A stretch of DNA of 64,000 nucleotides from Scatomorpha sp964367935 (GTDB lineage Bacteria; Bacillota; Clostridia; Oscillospirales; Oscillospiraceae): assembly GCA_964367935.1 (NCBI GenBank), contig CAYIYZ010000006.1:1-64000 (forward strand). Reading direction: 5' to 3'. Position numbers and translations under genes: made by a program. Positions 33,949 through 42,301 of this stretch are shown here, in pieces. How positions within the stretch are numbered: position 1 is the stretch's first letter; each line of letters begins with the position of its first letter. Below the pieces are notes generated by a model. It was not told the DNA's origin. It did no database searches and saw only the letters and a program-made list of their open reading frames with translations.

Positions 33949-34135
33949 GGTTAGAAAGACTCCTCCCAAGTATAGTTATTGCCTAAACACTATTTCTATC
34001 TTAACACATCTTCAAAAAAAACAAAACACTTTTTTTCATTTTATGCCGCTTTTTTCTACTTCGACACTATGACTTACATTTTTTTATGCTCAGACTCCCA
34101 TTTTACCGCTACAGCCTACTTTTATTATTCGTTTT

Positions 34136-34162
34136 CCGTATAATTGTATTGCAATTATACGG
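34136..34162. promoter_or_regulatory. 27-base perfect palindrome over the SARP promoter
   Basis: CCGTATAATTG (34136-34146) and CAATTATACGG (34152-34162) are perfect 11-bp inverted arms separated by 5 bases. The right arm overlaps the -35 hexamer TTGCAA. A/T-rich, with no T-run, it looks like an operator for a dimeric regulator rather than a terminator. The remaining intergenic DNA (33949-34135) shows only A/T-rich sequence. Confidence 0.6.
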
Positions 34163-34177
34163 ATTTTGCCTTATAAT
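34149..34177 (+). promoter_or_regulatory. SigA-type promoter of the SARP regulator gene
   Basis: TTGCAA (34149-34154) and a perfect TATAAT (34172-34177), 17-base spacer, 44 bases before the ATG. The -35 lies within the palindrome, so a protein bound there should block RNA polymerase. Confidence 0.6.
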
Positions 34178-34221
34178 ACTATAATCTTTGGACGTTCATA
34201 TTATTGTGTGAGGGGTTTGAC

Positions 34222-35427
34222 ATGCAAAAAATACAGATCTACACTTTAGGCGAGTTGAAAATTTTAGTGGACGGAGTTGATATAACAAAGAGATTCAGGC
34301 AGTCTCCTAAGAAAGTGGCTTTGCTTGAATATTTGATTATTAACAGCGGAAGACCTATGACATTAGATAGTATTATGGATGTGCTTTGGGGTTCTGCCGA
34401 CGAATCGCACGAAAGCACCTTAAAAAGCTTAGTCAGTCGCCTTCGCAAGGAGCTGACCGAGTGTGGGCTCGAAGACGCTATCATCACAAGACGTGGCGCT
34501 TACATGTGGAATCCCGCTCTTAACTGCGAGATAGACATCAATAAGTTAGAGTCACTTTGCAACACGCTCTCTGAAGCCGAACGCCTCAACAGCGACAACA
34601 GCAATGACTTCGAGGAAGTCATGCAGATCTACAACGGCGACCTCTTAGTCTCGTCCGGTCTAAACACCTGGTTTGCGAGTAAAGAATACTATTATCATAA
34701 CCTTTATATCAAAACCGTCAACCACTACATTACCTTGCTAAGCGCTGCCGGTAAGTACGATGATGTTATCAGAACCTGTAAGACAGCGCTTGACATCGAC
34801 ATGTTCGATCCCAAACTCAACATCGAACTTATGCGTGCACTCCTAAAGCTAGGCAAGCACAGGGCCGCAATGGAACAATACCAAACGGTTACCGAGCTTC
34901 ACCGTGCTCAGCTCGGCGTAATGCCATCTGAGGAAATTCGCGAGTTTTACAGACAACTGCTTAGCGAGGAGCGCAGCGAGGATATGAATATAGGCGAAAT
35001 CTACGCTGAGCTCAGTAAGCCTGACACCAGCACAGGCGCCTATATGTGTGAATACACCATCTTTAAGGATATATACAGACTAAACATGCGCAATGTAAAT
35101 CGCACTGATATGACCACCTTCCTCGCCGTTGTCGGCATACACGACGAGACTGAGGAAGGCATCGACTCACATGAGCTTGACAGGGCCATGAGTGAACTGG
35201 GCTCCATACTCGAGCAGAGTCTAAGGCGCGGTGACACTGTATCTCGCTATAGTTTATCACAATTTGTGCTGATGTTGCCCGGTGGTGAAGCACACGAGAC
35301 ATCTAACGTCGATTTCGGACGCTTGAAAAGAATGTTTTTGAAAAACAAGAAGAACTCAAAATTTACATTCGATTTTCGTATAATGGCACTTGGCAAATCC
35401 GAGGAAGACGAAAATCAAAAATTTTAA
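34222..35427 (+). CDS. SARP/AfsR-type regulator with degenerate GGDEF-like C-terminus
   Basis: A 401-residue protein. Residues 1-100 are an OmpR-like winged helix (KKVALLEYLIINSGRPMTLDSIMDVLWG, STLKSLVSRLRKEL, IITRRGAYMW), the DNA-binding form used by SARP regulators. Residues 105-250 are the helical bacterial transcriptional activator domain (TPR-like; YDDVIRTCKTALDIDMFDPKLN). The C-terminus (about 265-390) resembles a nucleotidyl-cyclase/GGDEF fold (LRRGDTVSRYSLSQFVLMLPG) but lacks the GGDEF signature, so it is likely sensory, not enzymatic. ATG 34222 has GAGGGG upstream; the longer frame starts with TTG. It stands alone between the divergent pilus-locus lipoprotein gene and convergent ftsZ. 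Targets are unknown. Confidence 0.85.
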   Translation: MQKIQIYTLGELKILVDGVDITKRFRQSPKKVALLEYLIINSGRPMTLDSIMDVLWGSADESHESTLKSLVSRLRKELTECGLEDAIITRRGAYMWNPALNCEIDINKLESLCNTLSEAERLNSDNSNDFEEVMQIYNGDLLVSSGLNTWFASKEYYYHNLYIKTVNHYITLLSAAGKYDDVIRTCKTALDIDMFDPKLNIELMRALLKLGKHRAAMEQYQTVTELHRAQLGVMPSEEIREFYRQLLSEERSEDMNIGEIYAELSKPDTSTGAYMCEYTIFKDIYRLNMRNVNRTDMTTFLAVVGIHDETEEGIDSHELDRAMSELGSILEQSLRRGDTVSRYSLSQFVLMLPGGEAHETSNVDFGRLKRMFLKNKKNSKFTFDFRIMALGKSEEDENQKF

Positions 35428-35443
35428 TCAATTTTACTAAAGC

Positions 35444-35475
35444 AAAAGACCCGATGCACATGCATCGGGTCTTTT
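35444..35475. terminator. Bidirectional terminator between the SARP gene and ftsZ
   Basis: AAAAGACCCGATGCA (35444-35458) pairs with TGCATCGGGTCTTTT (35461-35475). A-run and T-run flanks make it usable from both convergent genes. Confidence 0.9.
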
Positions 35476-35479
35476 AACT

Positions 35480-36625
35480 TTATTTCGAGTTAAATATCTT
35501 GAAGATACTGTCGAAGGGATCTTCCTCAGCGCTCGGCTTGCTAACAGGTGCCTGTGTCGGCTCAGCTTCCACCTTCTCTACCGCTTCACTGTACATACCA
35601 CGTGTTGTTGTCGGCTCGTTCGCCACAACACGCTCTACTACACGCTCTACGGGTTTGGGCTTAGCTCCGCCATCTTCAAAACCTGTCGCTATAACAGTTA
35701 CCCTAATTTCATCCTCCATGCTCTCGTCAAATGTAGCACCGAAAATGATATTTGCATCGGGATGTGCTGCCTCTTGAACGAGGTTTGCAGCTGTCTCAAC
35801 ATCCTCAAGCCCCATATCCTCGGAACCTGTAATATTGATGAGCACACCACGTGCTCCGTTTATCGAAGTCTCCATCAGAGGGCTTGCTACTGCCATCTTC
35901 GCAGCTTCCTCCGCCTTGCCCTTACCTACAGCATGTCCAACGCCCATATGCGCAAAGCCCGCTCCACACATTATTGTCGTCACATCCGCAAAGTCAAGGT
36001 TTATAAAGCCCGTATTCTTTATTAGATCGGAAATGCTCGTCACCGCCTGACGCAACACATCATCAGCTATCTCAAACGCATTCGCCAAAGTAACCTTCTG
36101 GTCCGTAGCATATTTCAGCCTATCGTTCGGTATTATTAGCAGTGAGTCTACTTTACCAAGCAAATTATTTATACCGGATATAGCCTGCTCCATTCTGCGC
36201 TTACCCTCAAACTTGAAGGGCTTCGTCACCACGCCGACAGTCAATATGCCCGTCTCCTTGGCTATGTCCGCAACTATAGGTGCAGCACCTGTGCCCGTGC
36301 CGCCGCCCATGCCGGCTGTGATAAACACCATATCCGCATCTTCAAAGCACTTAGCTATCTCGTTTCTGCTCTCCTCCGCACTCTTCTTACCTACGTCCGG
36401 ATTGCTGCCCGCGCCCTGTCCGTGTGTCAGCTTCTCGCCTATCTGTATGCGCTGATCCGCATTCGATACCGCCAGTGCCTGCTTGTCCGTATTTACAGAT
36501 ATAAATTCCACACCCTGTGCGCCGGATTTTACCATGCGGTTTACTACGTTGTTGCCGGCTCCACCTATGCCCACTACCTTTATCGTGACCACGTTCTCCG
36601 GTCCACTCTCAGCCTTATAAGACAT
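35480..36625 (-). CDS. ftsZ: Cell division GTPase FtsZ
   Basis: A 381-residue tubulin homologue that forms the division ring. The N-terminal GTPase has GIGGAGNNVVNRM (about 14-26), the tubulin signature GGGTGTGAAP (about 107-116) and the T7 loop NLDFADVTTIM. The variable linker (about 320-370) is rich in Val, Glu, Pro and Thr. The end, EEDPFDSIFKIFNSK, carries the conserved FtsA/SepF-binding peptide. ftsA is not adjacent. It is the last gene of the division/wall cluster, 159 bases after ftsQ, with its own promoter. Confidence 0.98.
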   Translation of the reverse strand: MSYKAESGPENVVTIKVVGIGGAGNNVVNRMVKSGAQGVEFISVNTDKQALAVSNADQRIQIGEKLTHGQGAGSNPDVGKKSAEESRNEIAKCFEDADMVFITAGMGGGTGTGAAPIVADIAKETGILTVGVVTKPFKFEGKRRMEQAISGINNLLGKVDSLLIIPNDRLKYATDQKVTLANAFEIADDVLRQAVTSISDLIKNTGFINLDFADVTTIMCGAGFAHMGVGHAVGKGKAEEAAKMAVASPLMETSINGARGVLINITGSEDMGLEDVETAANLVQEAAHPDANIIFGATFDESMEDEIRVTVIATGFEDGGAKPKPVERVVERVVANEPTTTRGMYSEAVEKVEAEPTQAPVSKPSAEEDPFDSIFKIFNSK

Positions 36626-36727
36626 GTATCCTCTGCCTCCCTGTTCTATTCATCTTACCTTTTCTCATTAAGGTATTATCTGTTTTTCATCCGCTTTATA
36701 TAAGTACCCCAATATAAAGCTCCTTAC

Positions 36728-36756
36728 ATTCTAATACTATTTTCCGCTTCGGTCAA
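36728..36756 (-). promoter_or_regulatory. Putative ftsZ promoter
   Basis: Minus strand TTGACC (36751-36756) and TAGAAT (36728-36733), 17-base spacer, about 100 bases before the ftsZ ATG in the ftsQ-ftsZ gap. Confidence 0.55.
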
Positions 36757-36784
36757 CATTTTTTTATTACCATTTACACTTTTT

Positions 36785-37576
36785 TTACTCAGATATGAAA
36801 TTTACAGGGTTGTCGCCCGACAAATCCAAGACACCCCTGTCGCCCGATTGTAGTTTGCCCACCGCAGATATTAGCATTCCAAATCTATATTCAGTATTAC
36901 CCTGTGCGCCCAACTCAACCGTAAATCTACCTAAATAGTCAAATACTGCGTTGCCCACCGTGCTCATATCCAAATAATTCACCTGCGTATACATACCACG
37001 CTCTTGTATCTGGTCGAGTATGACTGTCGCATACTCGACCTTTGCACTATCTTCTGCCGTCACTATTATTATCTCGCCCGATGCCGGTGACTCTATCTCT
37101 ATGCCACGTAACTCTATTAACCCCGTGAGCTCCTCCACGCCACTCGCCCTATCAAGCAGTTTACAGTTTCTGTCTATCTTCCAGTACTCAGTCACCGTTC
37201 CCAAGCCGTCAGACGTCGCACCCTCATACGCCACGTACGCTATGGCCATACTCTCACTCACTTCTATACTAATCCTATTGGGCAGACCACGACTTATTGA
37301 AACCGTCTCTATGTAAGGTAACCTCGCATACAGTCTACTCGCCGCCGAGAACATGTTTATGAAAAATAAATTGTCCCCTTCCTCTATGCCCGATGCCACT
37401 ATTACCTCATCTGCAGTATAACTCACATTGCCGCTGACTTGTATGTCCGTGGCTCGAAAAAATATACTCATTCCGAATATCAGTATCGCACACACAAAAA
37501 CCAACATAACAGGTCCGTATAATATGCTTCTACGTCGCTTCTTATCCGTATTTGTCGTATGTCTGCCCTTCGCCAT
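36785..37576 (-). CDS. ftsQ: Cell division protein FtsQ/DivIB
   Basis: A 263-residue bitopic division protein: basic cytoplasmic start (KGRHTTNTDKKRRR), one membrane helix (about 20-42), then the POTRA domain (about 45-115; FRATDIQVSGNVSYTADEVIVASGIEEGDNLF) and the FtsQ/DivIB beta domain (about 120-240). The POTRA and beta domains bind FtsL and FtsB/DivIC. GGGAGG lies six bases before ATG. It follows murA by 33 bases, a normal dcw position. Confidence 0.92.
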   Translation of the reverse strand: MAKGRHTTNTDKKRRRSILYGPVMLVFVCAILIFGMSIFFRATDIQVSGNVSYTADEVIVASGIEEGDNLFFINMFSAASRLYARLPYIETVSISRGLPNRISIEVSESMAIAYVAYEGATSDGLGTVTEYWKIDRNCKLLDRASGVEELTGLIELRGIEIESPASGEIIIVTAEDSAKVEYATVILDQIQERGMYTQVNYLDMSTVGNAVFDYLGRFTVELGAQGNTEYRFGMLISAVGKLQSGDRGVLDLSGDNPVNFISE

Positions 37577-37609
37577 TTTATCCTCCCGTAAAACTCGGTA
37601 GCGTATTAG

Positions 37610-38869
37610 CTACGAGTCATTCTCTATGTATATGTCCGCTCCCAAACCACGGAGATTCTCGTCCAAACGCTCATAGCCTCGCACTAAATGCCCCGTGTCC
37701 TTTATCCTCGTCTCTCCTGCAGCTGACAGCCCCGCTATAACCAAGGCTGCAGCGCCCCTAAGATCCGTCGATTCTACCTCTGCGCCACGTAAGCGGTTAA
37801 CGCCCCGTATGACCGCTACGCCGCCCTCCGTATATATGTCCGCCCCCATGGACTTTAACGCCTCTAAGTACCTATACCTGCCCGTGAACATCCGCTCAAC
37901 AAACACCGTATTGCCCCTCGCTTTGAGGCACGCCGCCAAAGTGACCGGCTGCGCATCCGTCGGAAACCCGGGATAAGGTGCTGTGAATATAGGTGCGGGT
38001 GCCGAGAGCATAGCATCTGATTTTATCCTTATACTCTGTGGTGTACTAAGTATAGTACAACCCATTCGACTGAATGTACCCAATATGCACTCCATGTCGC
38101 TTGTGTCCGCTCCCATAAGCTCCAAGTCACCACCGCAAGCAGCAGTAGCACTCAGCATAGTCGCAGATACTATCCTATCCGGTATTATTCTATGCCCGAC
38201 TCTCGGCTTCGGTAAAAAGCCCTCCACCGTCACCGTATATGTCCCGGCTCCGCTGACCTCAGCTCCAAGTGTCCTTAAAAATCTCTGTAAGTCAACTATT
38301 TCAGGCTCCCTAGCCGCATTATGTATTACCGTCCTTCCCTCAGCTCCGCAAGCTGCCAACATCGCATTCTCCGTTGCGCCCACGCTCGGCAATGGCAAGT
38401 TTATCACCGCTCCTCGTAATTTTGTACAACGTGCTATTATATCGCCGCCATACTCTATTATCTCTGCCCCCAAGGCCCGTAGCGCCATGAGATGTAAGTC
38501 TATGGGGCGTGGCCCCAACTCACAACCGCCGGGTATCGACATCTTCGCTTCACCGCTGCGCGCAAGTAAGGCCCCCAAAAATATCACAGACGAACGCATC
38601 TTGCGCATCAAGTCCGAACTTATCTCAGGTGTATCCATACTGCGTGAGTCTATACGAAACACATCGCCGTCACGTTCCGTCTTACAACCCATCGCCTCCA
38701 ATATATTAGAGGTTGCACTCACATCCGAAAGCTCAGGTACATTAGTCAGCTCCGTCTCACAACCTGCCAATATCGACGCCGCCAATATCGGCAATACAGC
38801 ATTCTTAGAGCCCTGCGCTCTCAAACTTCCTTCCAATGGCCGCTCGCCTCTCGTCACTATTACGCTCAT
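37610..38869 (-). CDS. murA: UDP-N-acetylglucosamine 1-carboxyvinyltransferase MurA
   Basis: A 419-residue enzyme for the first committed peptidoglycan step, transferring enolpyruvate from PEP to UDP-GlcNAc; target of fosfomycin. It starts MSVIVTRGERPLEGSLRAQGSKNAVLP with the substrate-binding K-N pair. The PEP-binding cysteine is in the loop GCELGPRPIDLHL (about 115), and the C-terminal half has PYPGFPTDAQP. The start chosen is ATG 38869 with AAGGGGG upstream; the frame is open to 38983, but that extra 38 residues would overlap murG and lacks homology to the family start. Length is standard. Confidence 0.96.
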   Translation of the reverse strand: MSVIVTRGERPLEGSLRAQGSKNAVLPILAASILAGCETELTNVPELSDVSATSNILEAMGCKTERDGDVFRIDSRSMDTPEISSDLMRKMRSSVIFLGALLARSGEAKMSIPGGCELGPRPIDLHLMALRALGAEIIEYGGDIIARCTKLRGAVINLPLPSVGATENAMLAACGAEGRTVIHNAAREPEIVDLQRFLRTLGAEVSGAGTYTVTVEGFLPKPRVGHRIIPDRIVSATMLSATAACGGDLELMGADTSDMECILGTFSRMGCTILSTPQSIRIKSDAMLSAPAPIFTAPYPGFPTDAQPVTLAACLKARGNTVFVERMFTGRYRYLEALKSMGADIYTEGGVAVIRGVNRLRGAEVESTDLRGAAALVIAGLSAAGETRIKDTGHLVRGYERLDENLRGLGADIYIENDS

Positions 38870-38937
38870 AGCACTATCCCCCTTAGCACGCCATTCTATG
38901 CCCGAGGATTTATTTTTGTTACCCTTGCTACTTCGTA

Positions 38938-40071
38938 TTAACTCTTTTTCCCACTCTCGGCAAGATCCAATACCGTCTCGCATATCCGCTCAGTTGCATC
39001 TTCTACGAATAAGCTACGCATACTCTCGCTCATTTTCTTTAGTCGCTCCGGACTCTGTACAAGTTGCCATACCATATCATAAAGCTCATCCGTACGAAGT
39101 TCCGACTCCACTATCACCTTAGCTCCACCAGCTCTCTCGAGTACCCTCGCATTCTTCTCCTGATGATTATTAGTCACATTCGGTGACGGCACCAGTATTG
39201 CCGGCTTACCCATAGCCGTAAGTTCCGCCAAAGTAGACGCTCCGCCACGACAAATAATGAGATCGGCCGCTGCCATCACCTGCGGCATATCGTAGATATA
39301 CGGACGCACCTCCAGACCCTTGTCCGCATAGTCGGGACACAACTCTTTTAGCTTCTCCGTCATCCTACCGTAGCCAGCCTCACCGCTCGAATGTATCACA
39401 TTCATCGTATCATGCTCACAGGCATTTGCAAAAAACTCAGCCATACGCATATTCATAGCCGAAGCGCCCAAGCTTCCCCACACTGACACCACCAAGGGTC
39501 TTTTTGTATCGCCCATAACCACTTGACGTGCCTTTTCCCTGTCTAAATTAATAAATTCACGACGCACAGGCGTGCCCGTAACCATGACTCGCTCCGGATT
39601 TTTATAATTTCGCCTACTGTCCTCAAAGCCCACCATTATGCGATCCACTGTACCCTCTAATACCTTAGTCGTCAGCCCCGGCACCGCATTTGACTCATGT
39701 ACCAACGTCGGTACACCCAGCTTCGACGCCGCATGTAGCACAGGAAAACACACATAGCCGCCCGTGCCAACAGCAACGTCCGGCTTAAACTCCTTTATTA
39801 TTCGCTTCGACTCCGTTAATGAGCCTACTATATTCTTCATTGTGCCTAAATTGTGCGCTATGTCCTTAGGCTTTAGGCCTCGACTGACATTCGTTATCTT
39901 TACCGGCCTTATCTCATAGCCGGCACGGGGCACCAAATCCGTCTCCATCCTGCCCTGTGCACCTATAAACAAAAACTCAGCCCCCGGTACCGCCTCTTTC
40001 AGACGACCCGCCACAGCAAGCGCTGGATTTATATGGCCGGCTGTACCGCCACAGCTAAACAAAAACCTCAT
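38938..40071 (-). CDS. murG: MurG N-acetylglucosaminyltransferase
   Basis: A 377-residue membrane-associated GT28 enzyme that adds GlcNAc to lipid I to make lipid II on the inner face of the membrane. The N-terminus has the glycine-rich FSCGGTAGHINPALA (about 5-19) and GTGGYVCFPV; the C-terminal donor domain has VSVWGSLGA and CRGGASTLAELTAMGKPAILVPSP. Length is slightly above 360, due to a short C-terminal extension. It follows ftsW by 24 bases. Confidence 0.96.
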   Translation of the reverse strand: MRFLFSCGGTAGHINPALAVAGRLKEAVPGAEFLFIGAQGRMETDLVPRAGYEIRPVKITNVSRGLKPKDIAHNLGTMKNIVGSLTESKRIIKEFKPDVAVGTGGYVCFPVLHAASKLGVPTLVHESNAVPGLTTKVLEGTVDRIMVGFEDSRRNYKNPERVMVTGTPVRREFINLDREKARQVVMGDTKRPLVVSVWGSLGASAMNMRMAEFFANACEHDTMNVIHSSGEAGYGRMTEKLKELCPDYADKGLEVRPYIYDMPQVMAAADLIICRGGASTLAELTAMGKPAILVPSPNVTNNHQEKNARVLERAGGAKVIVESELRTDELYDMVWQLVQSPERLKKMSESMRSLFVEDATERICETVLDLAESGKKS

Positions 40072-40095
40072 CAGATATCTCCTGTTTCTTCATTT

Positions 40096-41256
40096 TCAAC
40101 CCGCCTCACGAGCAGGTATCTCACGTGTTGCACTTAATATTATACCCATCTGTGCAAGCTGTATCAAGAGCGCCGTACCGCCATATGAAAAAAACGGTAG
40201 CGATATGCCCGTACTCGGTAACAAATTCGTCACAACGCTCACATTCAATATCACCTGTAAGGCAAGCATCGTCGTAAGGCCCGCGGTGACCAAAAATCCA
40301 TACCTATCCTTCATATGCATCGCAAGCCAATACCCTCGTACTATGAGAAGCGCAAACAGTATAAGTATAGCTATAGCACCTATAAACCCCAATTCCTCAC
40401 ACACCACGGCGAATATGAAATCATTATGCTCTTCCGGCAAGTATAAGTACTTCTGCCTACTCTGTCCTAAACCTAATCCCATCAGCCCACCTGAGCCTAT
40501 TGAATACAAGGACTGTACTATCTGATAGCCGGAATCTGACATATCCGAAAACGGGTCACGCCATGTACTTATCCTCTCTACCGCATACGGAAAAAACATC
40601 ATAAGAACAAAGAGTCCTAAGGCACCAATAAGCGCTCCTCCTATGAACCATGTCAGCCGTGCTCCACCTATGAACATCATGGATGCTCCAATGCACAGTA
40701 TTATCACTGCAGCCGAAAAATGCGGTTCCAAAGCAAGTAAGCCAACTATGAGTAGCAGTATAGCCGCAAATGGTACTATGCCGTAACGAAATGTGCGCAT
40801 CCTGCTCTTATATTTGCATATCAGCATCGCAAAGTACAGCACCACCGCAAGCTTAGCTATCTCCGAAGGTTGAAAGGTTGTAAAGCCCAAATTTATCCAG
40901 CGTTTTGCTCCATTTGCCTCCGTACCGATAAACGGCACTGCTATCAGTAAGAGTATCGCAGCTCCCATGACAAGTGGCGCAAGACGTCTATACACTACCA
41001 TTGGTATGCGTGAAAGCACAAGCATCACACCCACACCCAAAACAGCAAAAAGTAACTGCCGTACAAAGTAATAACTTGCACTGTTACCCGTCACTGTACT
41101 GTAATACGCCCTCGCATAGCTCGCCGACAGCACCATTACTACGCCCACCGTCAACAAGAGTAACACAAGTAGCATAAACGGCATGTCACAACCCATCCTG
41201 CTCTTTACACGCTCTTTTGTATAGGGGTCTGTCCTGCTGCTTACCGTATACTCCAT
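40096..41256 (-). CDS. ftsW: Peptidoglycan polymerase FtsW/SpoVE
   Basis: A 386-residue SEDS glycosyltransferase with about ten membrane helices that polymerises lipid II at the septum together with a class B PBP. Features: the YFVRQLLFAVLGV opening, AKRWINLGFTTFQPSEIAKLAVVLYFA (the catalytic SEDS signature), PHFSAAVIIL, LLPSTGISLPFFSYGG near the C-terminus. In spore formers this position may hold either FtsW or SpoVE, and sequence does not separate them. It lies between mraY and murG, with murD missing. Confidence 0.93.
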   Translation of the reverse strand: MEYTVSSRTDPYTKERVKSRMGCDMPFMLLVLLLLTVGVVMVLSASYARAYYSTVTGNSASYYFVRQLLFAVLGVGVMLVLSRIPMVVYRRLAPLVMGAAILLLIAVPFIGTEANGAKRWINLGFTTFQPSEIAKLAVVLYFAMLICKYKSRMRTFRYGIVPFAAILLLIVGLLALEPHFSAAVIILCIGASMMFIGGARLTWFIGGALIGALGLFVLMMFFPYAVERISTWRDPFSDMSDSGYQIVQSLYSIGSGGLMGLGLGQSRQKYLYLPEEHNDFIFAVVCEELGFIGAIAILILFALLIVRGYWLAMHMKDRYGFLVTAGLTTMLALQVILNVSVVTNLLPSTGISLPFFSYGGTALLIQLAQMGIILSATREIPAREAG

Positions 41257-41287
41257 ACCAAGCTTCTCCTATACCGCAATTTTACTA

Positions 41288-42301
41288 CTAAAACGCAAAC
41301 CTATCCGATACACCTATAAACGCTATCACCGCACACACCAAACTAACCGAGAAAAACAGTGCACACAGCCCTTTCTCAGTCCACTTCTTGCCCGAATAAC
41401 CGCCTAACTCCAAATGATGATGAAAAGGTGCCATCTTAAACACACGCTTTCCGCCCGATAACTTAAAGTATCCGACCTGTATGATATCTGACAGCGTTTC
41501 TATTATATACATCACGCCTATAAGTAACAGTATGAGCGGCATGTCATACGAAAACGCCAAGGCCGCCACAGCCCCACCTAAAAACAAAGAGCCCGTGTCC
41601 CCCATAAACACCTTCGCAGGATTAAAGTTATACACTAAAAAGCCCATGAGTCCGCCCAAAAGTCCCGAGGCAAAGATACCTAAAGCAAGATACTCCGTGC
41701 CCCACAGGAACGTGACAGCCACAAAAAACAAACATACAGGTATTGTCGTGCATGTCGCCAAGCCGTCAACACCGTCCGTTAAGTTGACCGAATTTACCGT
41801 ACCCACTATCACAAATGCTGAAAACGCAAAATACAAAGGCTCAGACATCGGTATATACACATTCACAAAAGGAATATACAAATTCGGCGCCAGATATCCG
41901 AAGCGACGCATAAGATACACGAACACTATAGCCATCGCTATTTGTAACAGAAACTTTTTGCCTGCTGTCAAGCCCAAGTTCTGCTTCTTCTTAAGCTTAA
42001 ACCAATCGTCCGTGAAGCCTATAGCTCCAAAGACCGCGGCAAAAACGAACATGAACACATGACCGCCCTCACCATTCATCAGCTCCGAAAACCCAACAGT
42101 GAAGCACACCACACCGCAAGCTACAATGAACATTATTCCGCCCATTGTCGGTGTGCCACTCTTTGACATATGCCATACCGGCCCATCTTTTCTAATCTCC
42201 TGCCCTGCCTTCATTCGCCGTAGCCACGGTACCAAAAACGCGCCCAGCGCCGTCGATACCAAAAATGCCACCACAAATGCCGTTATCAGCCTTCCGCTCA
42301 T
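41288..42301 (-). CDS. mraY: Phospho-N-acetylmuramoyl-pentapeptide transferase MraY
   Basis: A 337-residue, ten-helix membrane enzyme that makes lipid I from UDP-MurNAc-pentapeptide and undecaprenyl phosphate. Motifs: GPVWHMSKSGTPTMGG (about 40-55), FTDDWFKLKKKQNLGLTAGKK with the catalytic Asp pair, NLTDGVDGLA, NFNPAKVFMGDTGSLFLGG, and APFHHHLELGG. Its ATG overlaps the murE stop (ATGA), showing that no murF lies between them as in the usual order. Confidence 0.97.
   Translation of the reverse strand: MSGRLITAFVVAFLVSTALGAFLVPWLRRMKAGQEIRKDGPVWHMSKSGTPTMGGIMFIVACGVVCFTVGFSELMNGEGGHVFMFVFAAVFGAIGFTDDWFKLKKKQNLGLTAGKKFLLQIAMAIVFVYLMRRFGYLAPNLYIPFVNVYIPMSEPLYFAFSAFVIVGTVNSVNLTDGVDGLATCTTIPVCLFFVAVTFLWGTEYLALGIFASGLLGGLMGFLVYNFNPAKVFMGDTGSLFLGGAVAALAFSYDMPLILLLIGVMYIIETLSDIIQVGYFKLSGGKRVFKMAPFHHHLELGGYSGKKWTEKGLCALFFSVSLVCAVIAFIGVSDRFAF

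Noticed and set aside
37983..39122. 379-codon plus-strand frame opposite murA and murG
   Set aside because: It is the antisense shadow of two well-conserved genes; Ser/Pro/Ile-rich composition, no ribosome-binding site and no domain.
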